A stretch of 64,000 bases of DNA from Liolophura sinensis (Eukaryota; Mollusca; Polyplacophora; Chitonida; Chitonidae). Shown piece by piece: positions 1 to 13,000 of this stretch. Position 1 is the first letter of the stretch, and the number at the start of each line of letters is the position of its first letter. The notes under the pieces were generated by a model. It had not been told where the DNA came from. It did no database searches and saw only the letters and a list, made by a program, of their open reading frames with translations. The stretch covers positions 2,853,991 through 2,917,990 of the forward strand of contig NC_088297.1 in NCBI RefSeq assembly GCF_032854445.1. The letters run 5' to 3'. The translations under genes and the position numbers were made by a program.

Positions 1-187
1 ACCCTATAGCTTTTTTGTACGCCCAATGGGCATATATGATCATGCTTAGAACCTAAAAGAGCGCCCACTGACTACATATATGCACTACAATAAGGCTGCA
101 CGTGCAATTCAAGACTATAGCACGACACTCGAACAAATGTACACATTGGCAGCTACACCTTTTAACGACAAACTACATGCATAAACG

Positions 188-427
188 GGGCCTCCGTGGC
201 CTCGTGGCACTGTTAGCGCAGCACAACACTCTCTCATTAACACGATCCTTGTGAATTCAAATCATGAATCCAGCTGATGTTGGATTCCTTTCCGGTCGTA
301 GTGGGAAGTTCTTCCAGCAACCTGTGGATGGTGGTGGATATCCCCAGGATCTATAATAGGGCCTACTGGATGCCATTGTACAAGTGAAATATTCTTGAGT
401 AGGGCGTAAAGCACAAATCAAATAAAC
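188..427 (+). mobile_element. SINE A copy
   Basis: Full-length but diverged copy of the dominant tRNA-headed SINE: head ggggcctccgtgg, body cctgtggatggt, tail caaatcaaataaa. Confidence 0.7.
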
Positions 428-1160
428 ACACACATGTATAATTCATCCTACAAAGTTACGTCCGAGTATGGGCAAAAGACCTGGAAAACCCCGCGGGATT
501 TAGACTGTTAAGGCTGAAAACACTGTATTTTCTTTCCACATTACGTGATAAAATTATATTATTATTATTATTATTGATCACAATAATAAATCAATGTGAT
601 GAACTCGCCAAGTTTCTGCTTTAGTAAATTATTTACCAAAGTCATGTGGTTTACCCCTATTTCTTCCACCCACAAACCGCCATATCAGATAAATCTCCAA
701 TATGATCTCCAATCAAATAAATAAATCAGTCAGTAAATAAATATTATTTGCCAGAAGTATCTTCTGACTTAAACAAGAACAGATGTTGGTGAGAAGCCAA
801 ATGAAAGTTGGTCTATACATACGTGACATGTATATTATTGTGGTGTTTTAACAGTATGAAATAACACTCTCTTAAGGGGCCTTTGTGCCGGAAATCCTGG
901 TTCTTAACCGTTATATACAAACATGAGGCCAAATTCTGAATATGTTAAAATGTTAATCGTTTTTCTCTAAGTGTGGGAATTATACATGTACATGCATCAC
1001 ATTCAAATACCGTAAAATGAGTGTGAATGTGTTAATGTTTAATGTCAGATTACACGATTTGTTACACTTATAACACGAAACACAACACTCTAATGTATGA
1101 ACAAGGCTGTATATAGTCCCCATGGATTAGCTTTCTGTTTGAAACGTACGGAAAATGCAT

Positions 1161-1628
1161 GTGTTAATTTCAAGGGAACGTCTGCTGTCTGAGTGATGAC
1201 ACAACGTATGCTGCTAGTGCAACAGATTATCCTGTTAAATACAACATTCTATTACTTCAACATAAAGGTTCTATTAGGCTAACACGTGTTAAGAACGGCT
1301 GCTGTCTGAGTGATGACACAACGTATACTGCTAGTGCAACAGATTTTTCTGCTAAATACAACATTCTATTACTTCAACATAAAGGTTCTATTAGACTAAC
1401 ACGTGTTAAGAACGGCTGCTGTCTGAGTGATGACACAACGTATGCTGCTAGTGCAACAGATTATTCTGTTAAATACAACATTCTATTACTTCAACATAAA
1501 GGTTTTATTAGACTTACACGATAGTATGTTGAATATGACACAGTATTATGTTATAATAACAGAATACATTTTAGCATCACTCAGACAACAGACTTTCTGT
1601 TCAAATTAACAGACTAACTTTTTAAGTG
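1161..1628. mobile_element. MITE-like element with internal triplication
   Basis: Ends resemble the terminal inverted repeats of other copies in the window (gttaattt...ctgctgtctgagtgatg at left, catcactcagacaacagact...aagtg at right). Inside, a 117 bp block occurs three times from about 1180 to 1530. Confidence 0.55.
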
Positions 1629-1768
1629 GAGCTGATGTTAATCCGTGATTATAGTCACATAATATAATTACAAAGATTTATTTGTTTGATTGATGATTAC
1701 TCTCTGAAATCCAGAGAGGTTTTATTTTGGCTAGTGAATTTCTTTAAGACTCATTCAATTGATGTTTA

Positions 1769-1968
1769 CACTCAAAAAATTAACCTGTTAATTTTACCAG
1801 AAAGTCAGAATGTATTCTATTATTATAACAGAATATTCCGTTAGCCTAATAGAATCTTTGTGCTGAAATAACAGAATATGTGTTACATTTAACAGAATAA
1901 CATGCTGCTATAGCATCACTCAGACAACAGATTTCCTGTTAAATTTAAACAGATCGTTTCTTTCAGTG
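1769..1968. mobile_element. MITE-like element, about 200 bp
   Basis: Starts cactcaaaaaattaacctg and ends catcactcagacaacag...ctttcagtg; the two ends are imperfect inverted repeats with the ttttaacagaa motif. No coding capacity. Confidence 0.6.
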
Positions 1969-2080
1969 CCGCAAATATTTAAACATTATAAATTCCGTTC
2001 CTTTAGGTTTTACGTAGAACACAAACTGAGGGAAAATATGGGACGCGATTTGAAGAAACAGAAAGTACAGCGTGTGTACG

Positions 2081-2208
2081 GTTGCCTGTACCATAACAAT
2101 TCTGCACAGCTAGTTGCCTGTACCATAACAATTCTGCACAGCTAGTTGCCTGTACCGTAACCCTTCTGCACAGCCAGTTGGCTGTACCGTAACCCTTCTG
2201 CACAGCCA
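2081..2208. repeat. 32 bp minisatellite, four copies
   Basis: gttgcctgtaccataacaat-tctgcacagcta repeated four times; copies 3-4 share cgtaaccc variants. The region 2280-2570 after it shows nothing recognisable. Confidence 0.85.
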
Positions 2209-2754
2209 GTTGCCGCTCCCTTTGAGCTCCTGTATTTACAAAAGCTATAAAATATTTATCGCTATTGAGAAACACTTACATACAGGTCATGTCAACCCTT
2301 AAGTGCATCTCCGCCCATAAGTCATTACGCTTGCCGTTGGCGGGCTCAGTTATCTAGGAGTGGGGGATTCACCGCAGAAATCACGGGACGCTCGACTCGG
2401 ATTAACCCATTACTGACACGCATACTTAGAAACTGACCCACACACACGTCCACATTTTGACCCATTTACCACATGTCATCTGACTAGGTCCTATTCAGTC
2501 CCGGATGTCGCATATATAGCTCAAGACCAGATCCCAACTCCCGCGGTGTGAAAAGGGCTTTCAGGAATACAACAGAATATATTCATGCATCGCAAAAGAT
2601 TTTCTGTTAAATTTAACAGTAAATATTTGAGAGTCACGCTTGTTTTTTTTTTTTTACAGGATCTGAAGTTAATTACTGTCTTCTCCATGTGTTTACACAC
2701 ATTCGTCTATACACTGATCGATGGACAAAGACACACACTCAATACAAAAATGAT

Positions 2755-3075
2755 CTGTTTTTTCTTTCTTTTAACAGAAAGTGTGATGTTGGAATGGTGC
2801 TAGCATGTATACTTTTATTTTAACGTAAAACTGTGCCATACTCAACATAATATCCTGTTAGTCTAATAGAATCTTTGCGCTGTACGCGGGAAGGTCTCTC
2901 AGCAACTTGCGGATGGTCGTGAGTTTCTCCCGGGCTCTGCCAGGTTTTCTCCCACAATAATGCTTGCTGCATATGTATTTAATAGAATAATTTGTTTCGC
3001 TAACATAATACATTCCAGCATCACTCAGACAAGAGACTATGTGTTCAATTCAAATAATTATGTTTGAGAGCACAT
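2755..3075. mobile_element. MITE-like element interrupted by a SINE fragment
   Basis: Left end tttaacagaaagtgtg near 2772 and right end catcactcagacaagagact near 3018 belong to the same family as 1769-1968. A SINE fragment (about 2886-2975) sits inside. A further stray end lies at 2570-2633. Confidence 0.4.
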
Positions 3076-3152
3076 TGCACCTAACACAACATTCCACTAC
3101 GTGCATGTACACACGAAATGTCTGATACATGTTGTACAGTTTCAGAAAAGAT

Positions 3153-3230
3153 TTAATTGGTGTTTTACGCCGTGCTCAAGAATATTTCACATATAAGACG
3201 GTGGCCAGCATTATGGTGGGAGCAAACCGA
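3153..3230 (-). mobile_element. SINE A fragment
   Basis: Tail half only (ttggtgttttacgccgtgctc...cagcattatggtggg). Confidence 0.6.
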
Positions 3231-3773
3231 AGAAAGCCTTTGCGGAGATAATCACCGACTTTCGCTAATATTCCGTAATATTCGGAAATAAATCGATATG
3301 AGATTAACCTATTTTCTGGCATCTATATACGTGCTATCAATACTGTCTTGGCACATCTGGAATTACAAGCTTGCATGGATACAGACTTACGAATAACCCA
3401 TCAAAAGAACTCATCTCCCTGAACGATTGACGTCGACATTTACATGGCTGAATGTTTTTTTTTCCTTCTTCGAATAATCTACAAGATCATCACGTCAGTT
3501 CCTGAGAATGAAGTCTTAGGTTTCGTTCCATACAGCCAGTTTACTGCTTAGGGTAAAATCCCACAAAGCCATTTCTGTCCTAGGCCAAAATTTAAAACCT
3601 CGTCACAATGTTAAGTTTTTCGTACTGGAGGTTAACACGCATCTGTTTTCAGATAGCACTTAAGAAGTGGTTCCAATTTGAATTAAGGCCCAAAACTAAC
3701 CACCAATATAGCATATCAAATTTTCAATACCATCAGAAACGGCTTGGTGAACTTTGTAATTTATTACTTATAA

Positions 3774-4043
3774 TGTATTTATTTATTTATTTGATTGGTG
3801 TTTTACGCCGTGCTCAAGAATATTTCACTTATACGACGGCGGCCAGCATTATGGTGGGAGGAAACCAGCCACAGCCCGGGAGAAACTCACGACCATCCGC
3901 AGGTTGCTGGAAGACCTTCCCACTTACGGCCGGTGAGGAAGCCAACATGAGCTGGACTTGAACTCACAGCGACCGCATTGGTGAGAGACTCCTGGGTCAT
4001 TACACTGTGGTAGCGCGCTAACGAACTGAGCCAGGGAGGCCCA
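3774..4043 (-). mobile_element. SINE A copy, full length
   Basis: From the atttatttattt tail through ttttacgccgtgctcaagaa, cgaccatccgcaggttgctgg, to the tRNA head gaactgagccagggaggcc. Confidence 0.85.
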
Positions 4044-4363
4044 CTTATAATGTATGATGTGTGGAGAAAGACCCAATCAACTACAAACGACAGTATCTAC
4101 GCAGTGTTCATTGACACATCTAAGTCTAGGTTCACGGCTGATACTAAAAACACGCTCACATACGGAGGCACATATCTAGACCTACTCTTAGTTTGGAACC
4201 GACTTCCATTCGCATTTCATATTATCCCATGTATCACATTGCTTCAGAAAAAAAATCTTCTTCAAAACACTTACGAGGACTTAAACGAAAGAGCTGCAAA
4301 ACAAGGGGAAATAGCCACCCATGATTAAAGTCAGGGTTCGCTCGCACCAAGCTCTCTTAACGT

Positions 4364-4588
4364 TATATGTTTATTTATTTTTTTATTTATTTATTTGATT
4401 GATGTTTTACGCCGTACTCAAGAATATTTCACTTATACGACGGCGGCCAGCATTATGGTGGGAGCAAACCGGGCAGAGCCCGAGGGAAACCCACGACCAT
4501 CCGCAGGTTGCTGGCACACCTTCCCACGTACGGCCGGTGAGGAAGCCAGCATGAGCTAGATACGAACCCACAGCGACCGCATTGGTGA
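4364..4588 (-). mobile_element. SINE A copy, lacking the head
   Basis: Same family as 3774-4043, ending inside the tRNA-like B-box region. The segments between and after these copies (4044-4360, 4590-5720) show no recognised gene. Confidence 0.8.
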
Positions 4589-5729
4589 ATGTTATATAAG
4601 ACCATGTATAAATGCATATATCATGACAACCAATGACAGTATGTCGCCATTGAGTTTACTTAAAAGGCCTTCGTCTAAGCGGACTTATAGTCGTGTATTG
4701 TTTAAACAAAGCATGACCTTTACCAAAAAGATGTGGAGACCAATCCAGTGTCGACAGATACTCAACAGTCACAAATTAGGACAAACAACGCCAATTTCAT
4801 TAAGGCCACACAATCCTCTTTGACACTTTTTGGATAGTCTTTATTTGATACTTTTTGGGAAAAAAAAATTAATCGAAAACACACAAAAAGCAAGTTCCTT
4901 TAATAGTATTATAATTCTTTCAAACAAAACAAATGTACATTTTACATACGAATGGATTTTCCTAGAAGTAAAACAAATACAAACCAAGTTTATTCAAAAT
5001 TTCCAAAGATATAAATCATCATTTGATTTCAACTGCTTTTTGTCAATTGGATCATTTCCATAAGTCCTTTTGAAGGACACATCGAGACAATGGAAAGAAT
5101 ACCACAGGTATACTTCCACAGATACAACGAAAATAATTTCAGATATTATTAACATCGGAGGATGACACGTTGGTCAAGCCAACCCAACCCGCAAAAATGC
5201 ATACACACCGAATAACGCTAACAGCGATGTATAGGTCGCTTACCACACAAATGGCAATCAGATGGCACGTGACAGCACGGGAAGTTATTTATTGATTGTA
5301 TATCTTTGCCAAAAGTTTTCAGACGAATACAAACAAAGAAGTACAGATTATCTCTCCAGGGGAGAACGAGATACCGATACATTGGAAGGATTTGTATAAT
5401 GATATACTAGTATAGCGGCCATTCCTTTTCATTGTATATACACAATTAAACTCTGAACAGGATACATATATTTATGCATACAAGCGTTTAAACTGTTTTC
5501 TAAAACGTTGTTACCTCGTCGATGAACTCAGACTTGAGGTCATTCACATTTTTTACAAAGCCTATAACTCTAAGAGTTTTCTAGATGCAACCCGTTCACG
5601 TTTAACATTGATAAAGTCCAAGATGTTTTCTCTGTGCAAAACTCTAACACATAAAAATGTCTTCTTGATTATTTGTTATAAACTTATTACTTTTATCAAA
5701 CATATCACAGCAGAAGCTTCAAAACATTC

Positions 5730-5732
<3 letters not shown>

Positions 5733-5787
<55 letters not shown>
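5733..5787. repeat. (AT)n microsatellite
   Basis: About 27 AT units. Flanking 4830-6380 has no recognised feature. Confidence 0.95.
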
Positions 5788-5790
<3 letters not shown>

Positions 5791-6469
5791 GAAGTTATTT
5801 ATCAAAATTGCGTCTATGCAATTCCAGGTATACTCGATTACATGACTGATTCAAACAATATAATTATCAACAGATCTCAGGGAGTATATTAGTCCACATT
5901 TTTCTCACATGACTTAGTGATGAGTCACATGGAATTGGTTAACAACAGTAAAATGGTCAATGAGTAAAACATCAGCGGAGGTAAGCTCTGATTAACGTTG
6001 ATTAGCCTTGCAGGGGTTCAGGGAATACATGCTTTTGAACAGTATCATAATTATTTGCGAGTTACACCTTCTATGTGGTGCACAGATTTTTAGAGTACAA
6101 GTTAGAGGCGACCACTGCGGGCTCTCAACCAGCTACCTTAGAGTCCGGTATATGTTTGCCAGCAATACATGAGAACAGAACTACCTATCCTGAACAGCCA
6201 ACAGGCATCTAAATGACACCAGCTTACCTATATATAATATAGGTTTATTTGCAGATAACCCTGTTTATTTGATTTGGTCATTTAGTGATGATCTTACACA
6301 TATGTATATGAAATAGCACTATTGATATGGAACGCATGACAGGACATTTCAGCCCTGTTAAGAAACGGTGTGCCAACGCATGAAAAGTTTATGCTCAAGT
6401 CACAATAGCGGAGCTTCCCGATAGAACTCTTTTATCGCTGAAGATAAATACAGTCACGATGTACCATGT

Positions 6470-6765
6470 GACCGGTCAAAGATGTTTGACAAGAGCTATA
6501 AATTACGCTTACGGCAACATTGGCGTCTAAAAACAGATTCACAAGGAAGTTATTTAGACTAGATGAACTATGGAGAAAACTGAGGGTAGCAGACCGTTTG
6601 AAAACGTTAAGAATTTACAGATGGAAAGGGGTGTCACTTGTGTCTCCAGAGCATGGCGGAAGCAGGTTACCGGCAGCTTGGTCTCCACAGAAGCTGCGTA
6701 ATATTTTTGACGTGATACAGTATAGGTCTGTTTTTACCTTCAACCAAAAAAAAAAAGAGCTCTAA
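6470..6765 (+). repeat. Dispersed repeat with SAP-like coding relic
   Basis: catgtgaccggtcaaag at the start and gtctgtttttaccttcaacc at the end match 11310-11600 (catgtgaccagtcaaaa...ctgttttcacctttgacc). The second copy reads CELQKFLKERGVICAYGKG in one frame, reminiscent of a SAP-type DNA-binding helix pair from mobile elements. Frames are broken in both copies. Confidence 0.35.
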
Positions 6766-7409
6766 CCCTAAACTTCATTACCTTCTGGTCAATAATTAGA
6801 AGGATCATGCGTAGAGAACTATGAACGATCACAATTTTTTTTTTTTTTTTTTTTTTTTTTGCTGCAGTGTAATGATTGTAAATATTCGCAGCATTCGCAC
6901 CCGTGAACTATACGGCTTCGGCCAGGTATCAACTCATCAATTTTGGCTAGAAACTGCGTCTTTAGTTTAGCGCACCTATCTGATACATGGCAGCCCTGCT
7001 TTTCAACAACATGGTATATCTAATATAAATAAATTTATCATTATCATTGCGAATATTATTCTAATGTGTATCTATTATGACTGAGTATCTTGAAGTATTC
7101 TACACAAAAAATAATTTACACAGCAATGCACCTTAAGTTAACACACAGTGTCAATACATAATTATCATAGCCCCCGCCCTTCAACAAACATACAGATTAT
7201 ATGCAGCTTGTGGACATAGATGTGGGCAGGGCCTTTGTTGAGCGAAGATTCAACGCTATCTTCGTTAAAGCAAACACAAAGCAGGCGATCAACATGCAGG
7301 CATTTTGAGCAATAATTTCATCAGCACTTTTAACTTTAAAAATATACAAGTAAATGTAACGCAGTGTGGGTTGCACTGATACGGCTTAATGTGATTTAGG
7401 AAATTGTTT

Positions 7410-7503
7410 TGGTTTCTTCCCACCGTAATGCTGGCGGCCATCGTACACGTATCCGTGAAATATGTTTGAGCATGGCATAAAAACACTGATCAAATAAATA
7501 CAT
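7410..7503 (+). mobile_element. SINE A tail fragment
   Basis: tcccaccgtaatgctggcgg through aacactgatcaaataaata. Confidence 0.6.
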
Positions 7504-7519
7504 AAATTTATTTCTGTCG

Positions 7520-7735
7520 TTGTTTAAAGCCTCGCTCAAAATTTAATCATTTATATGATGGCAGTCAGTTTTACGGGAGAAGGAAAGGGCAATGGCCCAG
7601 GGTAAACCACCTGCCTCTGCACAGTTACCAGCGTTATGCAGACCACACCGATGAAAGACGAGTACAAACACCCAGGTGAGCGTCAACCCTTTTATACTGG
7701 CACCACGGGCCCAGAAGCAGGCCAAGGTAGCCAAA
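7520..7735. repeat. Dispersed repeat D
   Basis: Shares gtcagtttta(t/c)gggagga and agggtaaaccacc(t/g)gcctttggcaagttac with segments at 8395-8500, 11665-11850, 26085-26290, 30424-30540, 40970-41240 and 56915-57150. Non-coding; probably an older SINE-like family. Confidence 0.5.
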
Positions 7736-9253
7736 CGGAATCACAAAATTTTCTTTTTTTCTACAGCTGCCTAACACACAGTATTTGCATATGGTATATG
7801 TCGTATCTGTTAACTGCACATGTAGACATATACTGAAGTCATTATTGTGGTAATTTGTGAAAATTACCCTCCTTGTCATAACCCTGCCGTGCATCATCAA
7901 ATACTGACTACAAATAACTTATCTACAAATGTTCACGTATGGAAGCGAGAAAGTCCGAAAGAAGTTGTGTACTGATACATGTATATGTGTATATGTGGTT
8001 GAGCTATGCTTCTATAGAAACACATCCTTTAATAGTATGCAAGAGAATTTACAAAACCTTTACAAAAAATATATGACCAGATTTTTCGCTGTTATGCTAC
8101 ATGGATAATTTTCAATAATCAACAATTCTTTGTACACAAGGCAATAAGGAATTGGAATTCTTGCTCCTGCATAGATCACTAGTATATTTAATAAGTACAT
8201 TGCCTTTGTACTCTGTACATTTAATTTCTTACAAAATTTATGCATGTATAAGTATACATTAAGTTACCAACATTAAACATCAGTTGCCGCTGCGGAGACA
8301 ATTAGCAAATATAACACCATACCAGTCACCTTTGACATTTTAATTAATTCCTTGATGGTCATTTAATGCCATATATGTTCAAGAGTTTTTCATTTCATGA
8401 TGGTCGTCCGTTTTATGGGGGGAGGAAACTGGAGACTCCTTGGGAAAAAAACCCTAGCCTTTGGCAAGTTACTAATAAGCAGCCCCACATGTTATGTACA
8501 GCCCTTCACGACACCTTGGTGTAAGATATGCAGCCTTCAAGGAATGCAAAACTGTGTGCAGGCACAGCCGACCGCTTATTCTCCGGCACCATTGTCCCAG
8601 GTATATCCAGACCCCTGCGTTCTGCAAATTTCCTGCAAAAAGCTGAGACTTGTGGTGCATGGTTTCTGCAGGACATCAAACACTGGAGTAATTTTCATTA
8701 CTGTACACAAAAAAACAGCTGTTAGTTCATATCTGGCATCTGGATCAGATGCTGTAAAGTACATATGTAAAACTCCAAGTTGTATCTCCAGTTATCTCTA
8801 AGACGACTGTACAGACTTCCTGGGAAAGTGTCTAGTCAGGATGACAATGTCACAAGTTTGAAACTGTGATCATCTGTGTGACGTGCATCACAACTACCAC
8901 AGAGTAATAGCTGAACAACACAAAAATTAACAATCCTCGGCATACAAAATATCACATGGAATTTCATAGTATCACTTATTCATCTGGCTAGTAGATGGTA
9001 AATGAGTCTTTATGTCACACCATGATATTTGGGCTGTACATGAAGACGGCTCTGGATTTGAGCTCACTCTCCAAAACTCCAATGCTACACAGTCTCAGGT
9101 AGAGCTTTTAACAAAGCAGCTGAAATTTCAACTTTGCTTTCTATGACCACGATGTTTTTGTCCAGAGCTACAACAAACCTATCTTACAAAGTTGCAAACT
9201 CTCACCACAGAAGTCTTGATTAGCACGGCACACAAAATACCCACTGAAGGTTT

Positions 9254-10036
9254 TTAACTGCTGAAACCGAAGTTTTCATAAACGGGTGCAGCATCCGGAG
9301 GTAGCACTTCTTCGTAATCCTCCCTATCTGAATCAGCGCTCGTCACATCAACTGCCTTTCCCTTGTACATCCTCGGTTTAGTTCCCTTTCGGCCTGTGAG
9401 CTGCGCCTGCTGTCTATTTTCAGCAGACCCTGTCACAGAATGGTTTTCATAAGGTTCCTCACCTGCTTGGTAACGTGGGCCTTTCATGAGCCCAGATGGG
9501 CTTTCTCCTTCTTCGCTAGGCTTATAGGCTGGCCCTCTCAGAATACCCGCTTTAGTTGACGGTGCAGTGGACTTTGGCTTCTTCTTTTTCGTGTATCCCT
9601 TAGGCTGGCTCACCGCAGGAAGTGTTGGAATTTTTATGCTGACACCTTCGGCGTCCTCGCCTTCTTGATACCCTGGACCCTTCATTAGGCCAGACTCCGA
9701 TAAGCGTGAAGGTGACGCACTTTGACCTTGTGGGGAGTTCGGATAATCACCGTCACCTGCCACATACGCAGGCCCTTTGTAAAGGCTGGTCTCTACAGGA
9801 GGGGACACACTCTGGGGCAAGGGAGGAGCCGGTGCTATGGGTAACATGTCAATTTCTTGTGTTTCTTCACTAGCGTTCACATAGATGGGATCCGCCTTAA
9901 TGGCTTTCTTCTTTTTTCCTTTTGTTACATGTTTGGGCTTTGTCGGCTTCTGACTGAACAATTTTTGTACCAACTCCACAGACCTCTGGTTCACGTACAT
10001 CCCTGATTTCCGATCGTCCTCAGGCTTTTGTGGTCT
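9254..10036 (-). CDS. Receptor-like gene terminal exon, KGPxY tail
   Basis: Acceptor taatatttttcag; 260 codons ending TAA at 9254-9256. The tail is hydrophilic, Lys/Pro/Ser rich, and repeats a Tyr motif four times: YKGPAYVAG, MKGPGYQEG, LRGPAYKPS, MKGPRYQAG. It also has IYVNAS near the start and PVYENFGFSS at the C-terminus. Basic patches (GKKKKAIK, KKKKPKS) are present. The downstream 3' UTR is not resolved; no clear poly(A) signal was picked out. Confidence 0.78.
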   Translation of the reverse strand, partial: RPQKPEDDRKSGMYVNQRSVELVQKLFSQKPTKPKHVTKGKKKKAIKADPIYVNASEETQEIDMLPIAPAPPLPQSVSPPVETSLYKGPAYVAGDGDYPNSPQGQSASPSRLSESGLMKGPGYQEGEDAEGVSIKIPTLPAVSQPKGYTKKKKPKSTAPSTKAGILRGPAYKPSEEGESPSGLMKGPRYQAGEEPYENHSVTGSAENRQQAQLTGRKGTKPRMYKGKAVDVTSADSDREDYEEVLPPDAAPVYENFGFSS

Positions 10037-13000
10037 CTGAAAAATATTACCCCATTTTTCATTTATTTATTTATTTATTTATTTGATTGGTGTTTTAGTC
10101 CATACTCAAGAATATTTCACTTATATGACTGCGGGAGAAAACCGAGCAGAGCCGGCTTTCCTTACTATATATATATATATATTATTTCTTACATATTCCT
10201 TTGGGAATTCCTGGTGTTTTCGGTTGTATTTTGGTAATGGGTCTCACGACCTTGGAATGACCTTTAAAGGTCAACAAGTGGCATACCCTATACTGTACAC
10301 TTTTATACACAAAATGGGGCCTGGAGCTTAGACTCTAACAATATAACAATATATATATATAACAATATGTATATATATATATATCACATAATAATATATA
10401 ATAATAGCTTTATTTGTAAAAAAAAAAAAAATGTATAATACAATGTACTTATGCATCCTGTTATCTCACTGGAAACAGCTATAATTTATATATTTATTTG
10501 ATTAGTGTTTTACACATTACTTGTACAACTTGTAAAATTTTGCTAGTACGACAATGGCCAGCATTATGATGGGAGGAAACTGGGCCAAGCCAGAGGGAAA
10601 CCCACAATCGTCTACAGGCTGCTGGCAGACCATCCCATGTAGAGGGGAAGAAAGAACCTATAAAGGGTCAACTCTACAGTCAGTAATATGGTCTTGCTAG
10701 GGCATGAATTGGATGAAATGGCCATGTTGGCTATACAAACAGTTGTACCCAATTTGATACTGATTCAATTTTACGAACTCTTGATTGCTTCTCTTTACAT
10801 GACCATGTCCTGATTTCTATTAAACTGTTTACACAAGTTCCTACATTTAGTTCTTCTATATGCAATAAAACCTTGGAACCTGGAGTCACTGGATTTTTTC
10901 TGTAAGAAATAAGATGTACCCACCTGTGGAATATTCTCAGTAGGGTCAGGTGTGTAACGGAGGATTCTGTCATGATTTTGTGAGATCTGCTTCATAAGAG
11001 ACTCTTTGGGTTGAACATCATTGTTGTGCATATTGTCACGGTCATCTTCTTCATACTGAATCCGTCCATCTTCATACTGAATCCGTCCATCTTCTTCATA
11101 CTGAATCCGTCCATCTTCATACAGAATCTGTCCACCTTCCTGTGAAATTAAAAAAAAAAAAAACATACCATACATTGTGAGTCCTCTTTAAGTCTGGATG
11201 ATTAAAAGACTACTTGTATGTCTAAGACCAGCTCAAAAATGCTAGAGAGCTGTCAGCTAATTGGGAGTTTGGGGACCAAAATCTTTTATCCATGAAGGTA
11301 GAAAAAGACCAAATGTGTCATGTGACCAGTCAAAATTGTTAGGAAACTATTTTTTATCACATTCACCATAACAGGGGAATTTGAAAATAAAGAGTCCTCA
11401 AAAGCAATTTAGAGGAGACGAATGACACAGAATTGAGAAACTGAACATTTGTGAACTTCAGAAGTTCCTGAAGGAAAGAGGTGTCATTTGTGCCTATGGA
11501 AAAGGTTGAGACAAGGTGATCAGTAAATTAATGTGAACAAAGGTTGCCTAACATTTTGCACGTGACACAGTTGGACTGTTTTCACCTTTGACCACAAAAG
11601 AGTTACAAACTCCCTACTGCCCTACTGTACTAGGCCATCAATTTCATCTATGATTGGCCTGGTTGATAATCAGTTTGCCTGATACCCAGTGATATCAGTT
11701 CTGTGGGTGGAGGAAAGTTGAGCACCAGGAGTAAGCCACTTACCTTTGGCAAGTTACAGATGAACATATTGGTGGAAAATCAGTGGTCTTTTATGATTGT
11801 GAGACAGCACAAACATCCACGGCGCATGAGCACCATCAAGGGTTTATTATCACCAAGGCACCCCATGAAGTGAGAGTGGGGAAATCTACAAATTCCCTAC
11901 ATGCATGTACTCACCTGAGCTGAAACTTCCACTGTAGCCTGATCCAAGGAGTTCCGTGAGCGAAACTTCTTGCACAAGAAGATGCCAGCCACGATGACAA
12001 GAACGATGAAGACAGCTCCACCCACCGTCGCTCCAACAATTATATTAACGGGTAGCGCATTGCTGCAGGTGCTGTTTTCCCCATGTGCAAAACAATCTTC
12101 GCAATTTGGTCCACTGCAACCTTTGGAAAATACACAGTCCTCATGACATATGTTGCAGATGATCCCAGTCCAACCATCATCGGTGCCAGAGCTATTTGTC
12201 AGATGCCCAGTCGCATTGCAGCCTCTGCCTGTGCTCTCGTAAAATCCCACGGGGCAAGTGACATTGGCACAGCATTCCACCCTAAAGCTTTCTTCATCAG
12301 TCTCATCAGACGTACTCTTCTCCGGACAAATATCCGTCGTCTCGGTTTCGTTCTGCATACCACTGCATACGTGTACCTGGAAGTAGGACAAGCAGTGACA
12401 ACAAATGATTCATATTCCTGAATTCTGAGAGCACAGAGCTTTTGTCGCTGAGAGGATTAGCATGCCAGCACGGTGCAATCTTTGTGAGTACAAGTCCAGC
12501 TCATGTCAGCTTCCTCTCTGCCCTTATGTGGGAAAGTCTGGCACCAACCTACGGATGGTCGTGGGTTTTCCGCCAGACTCTGCCCAGTTTTTCTCCCATT
12601 ACAATGTTGGCTGCCGTAGTACAAGTGAAACAATATTATGGCCTAGAACACCAATCAAATAAACAAATAAATAAATAATGTGATAATGCGCATGGAAACA
12701 CAAATACAGAACTGTGATGACATATGCCACATATAATGTACAGTAAGTCTATTATAGCATTAGCGTTTCATGTGGTGCTGTAGCTGGGCCTGTTTTTAGG
12801 TGAGTGAGTCATGGTCTTAAAAATTATACCAACCTCACAATGTTATTTATTTATTTTTTTATTTTTTATTTTCAGAGCATACCTACATGCAAGTCTAATA
12901 TATTTCACATATACAGCGGCAGCCAGCATACTATGGTGGGAGGAAACTGGGTAAAGCACGGGTGAAACTGCCATAATCATCTGCAGGTTACTGAAGACGG

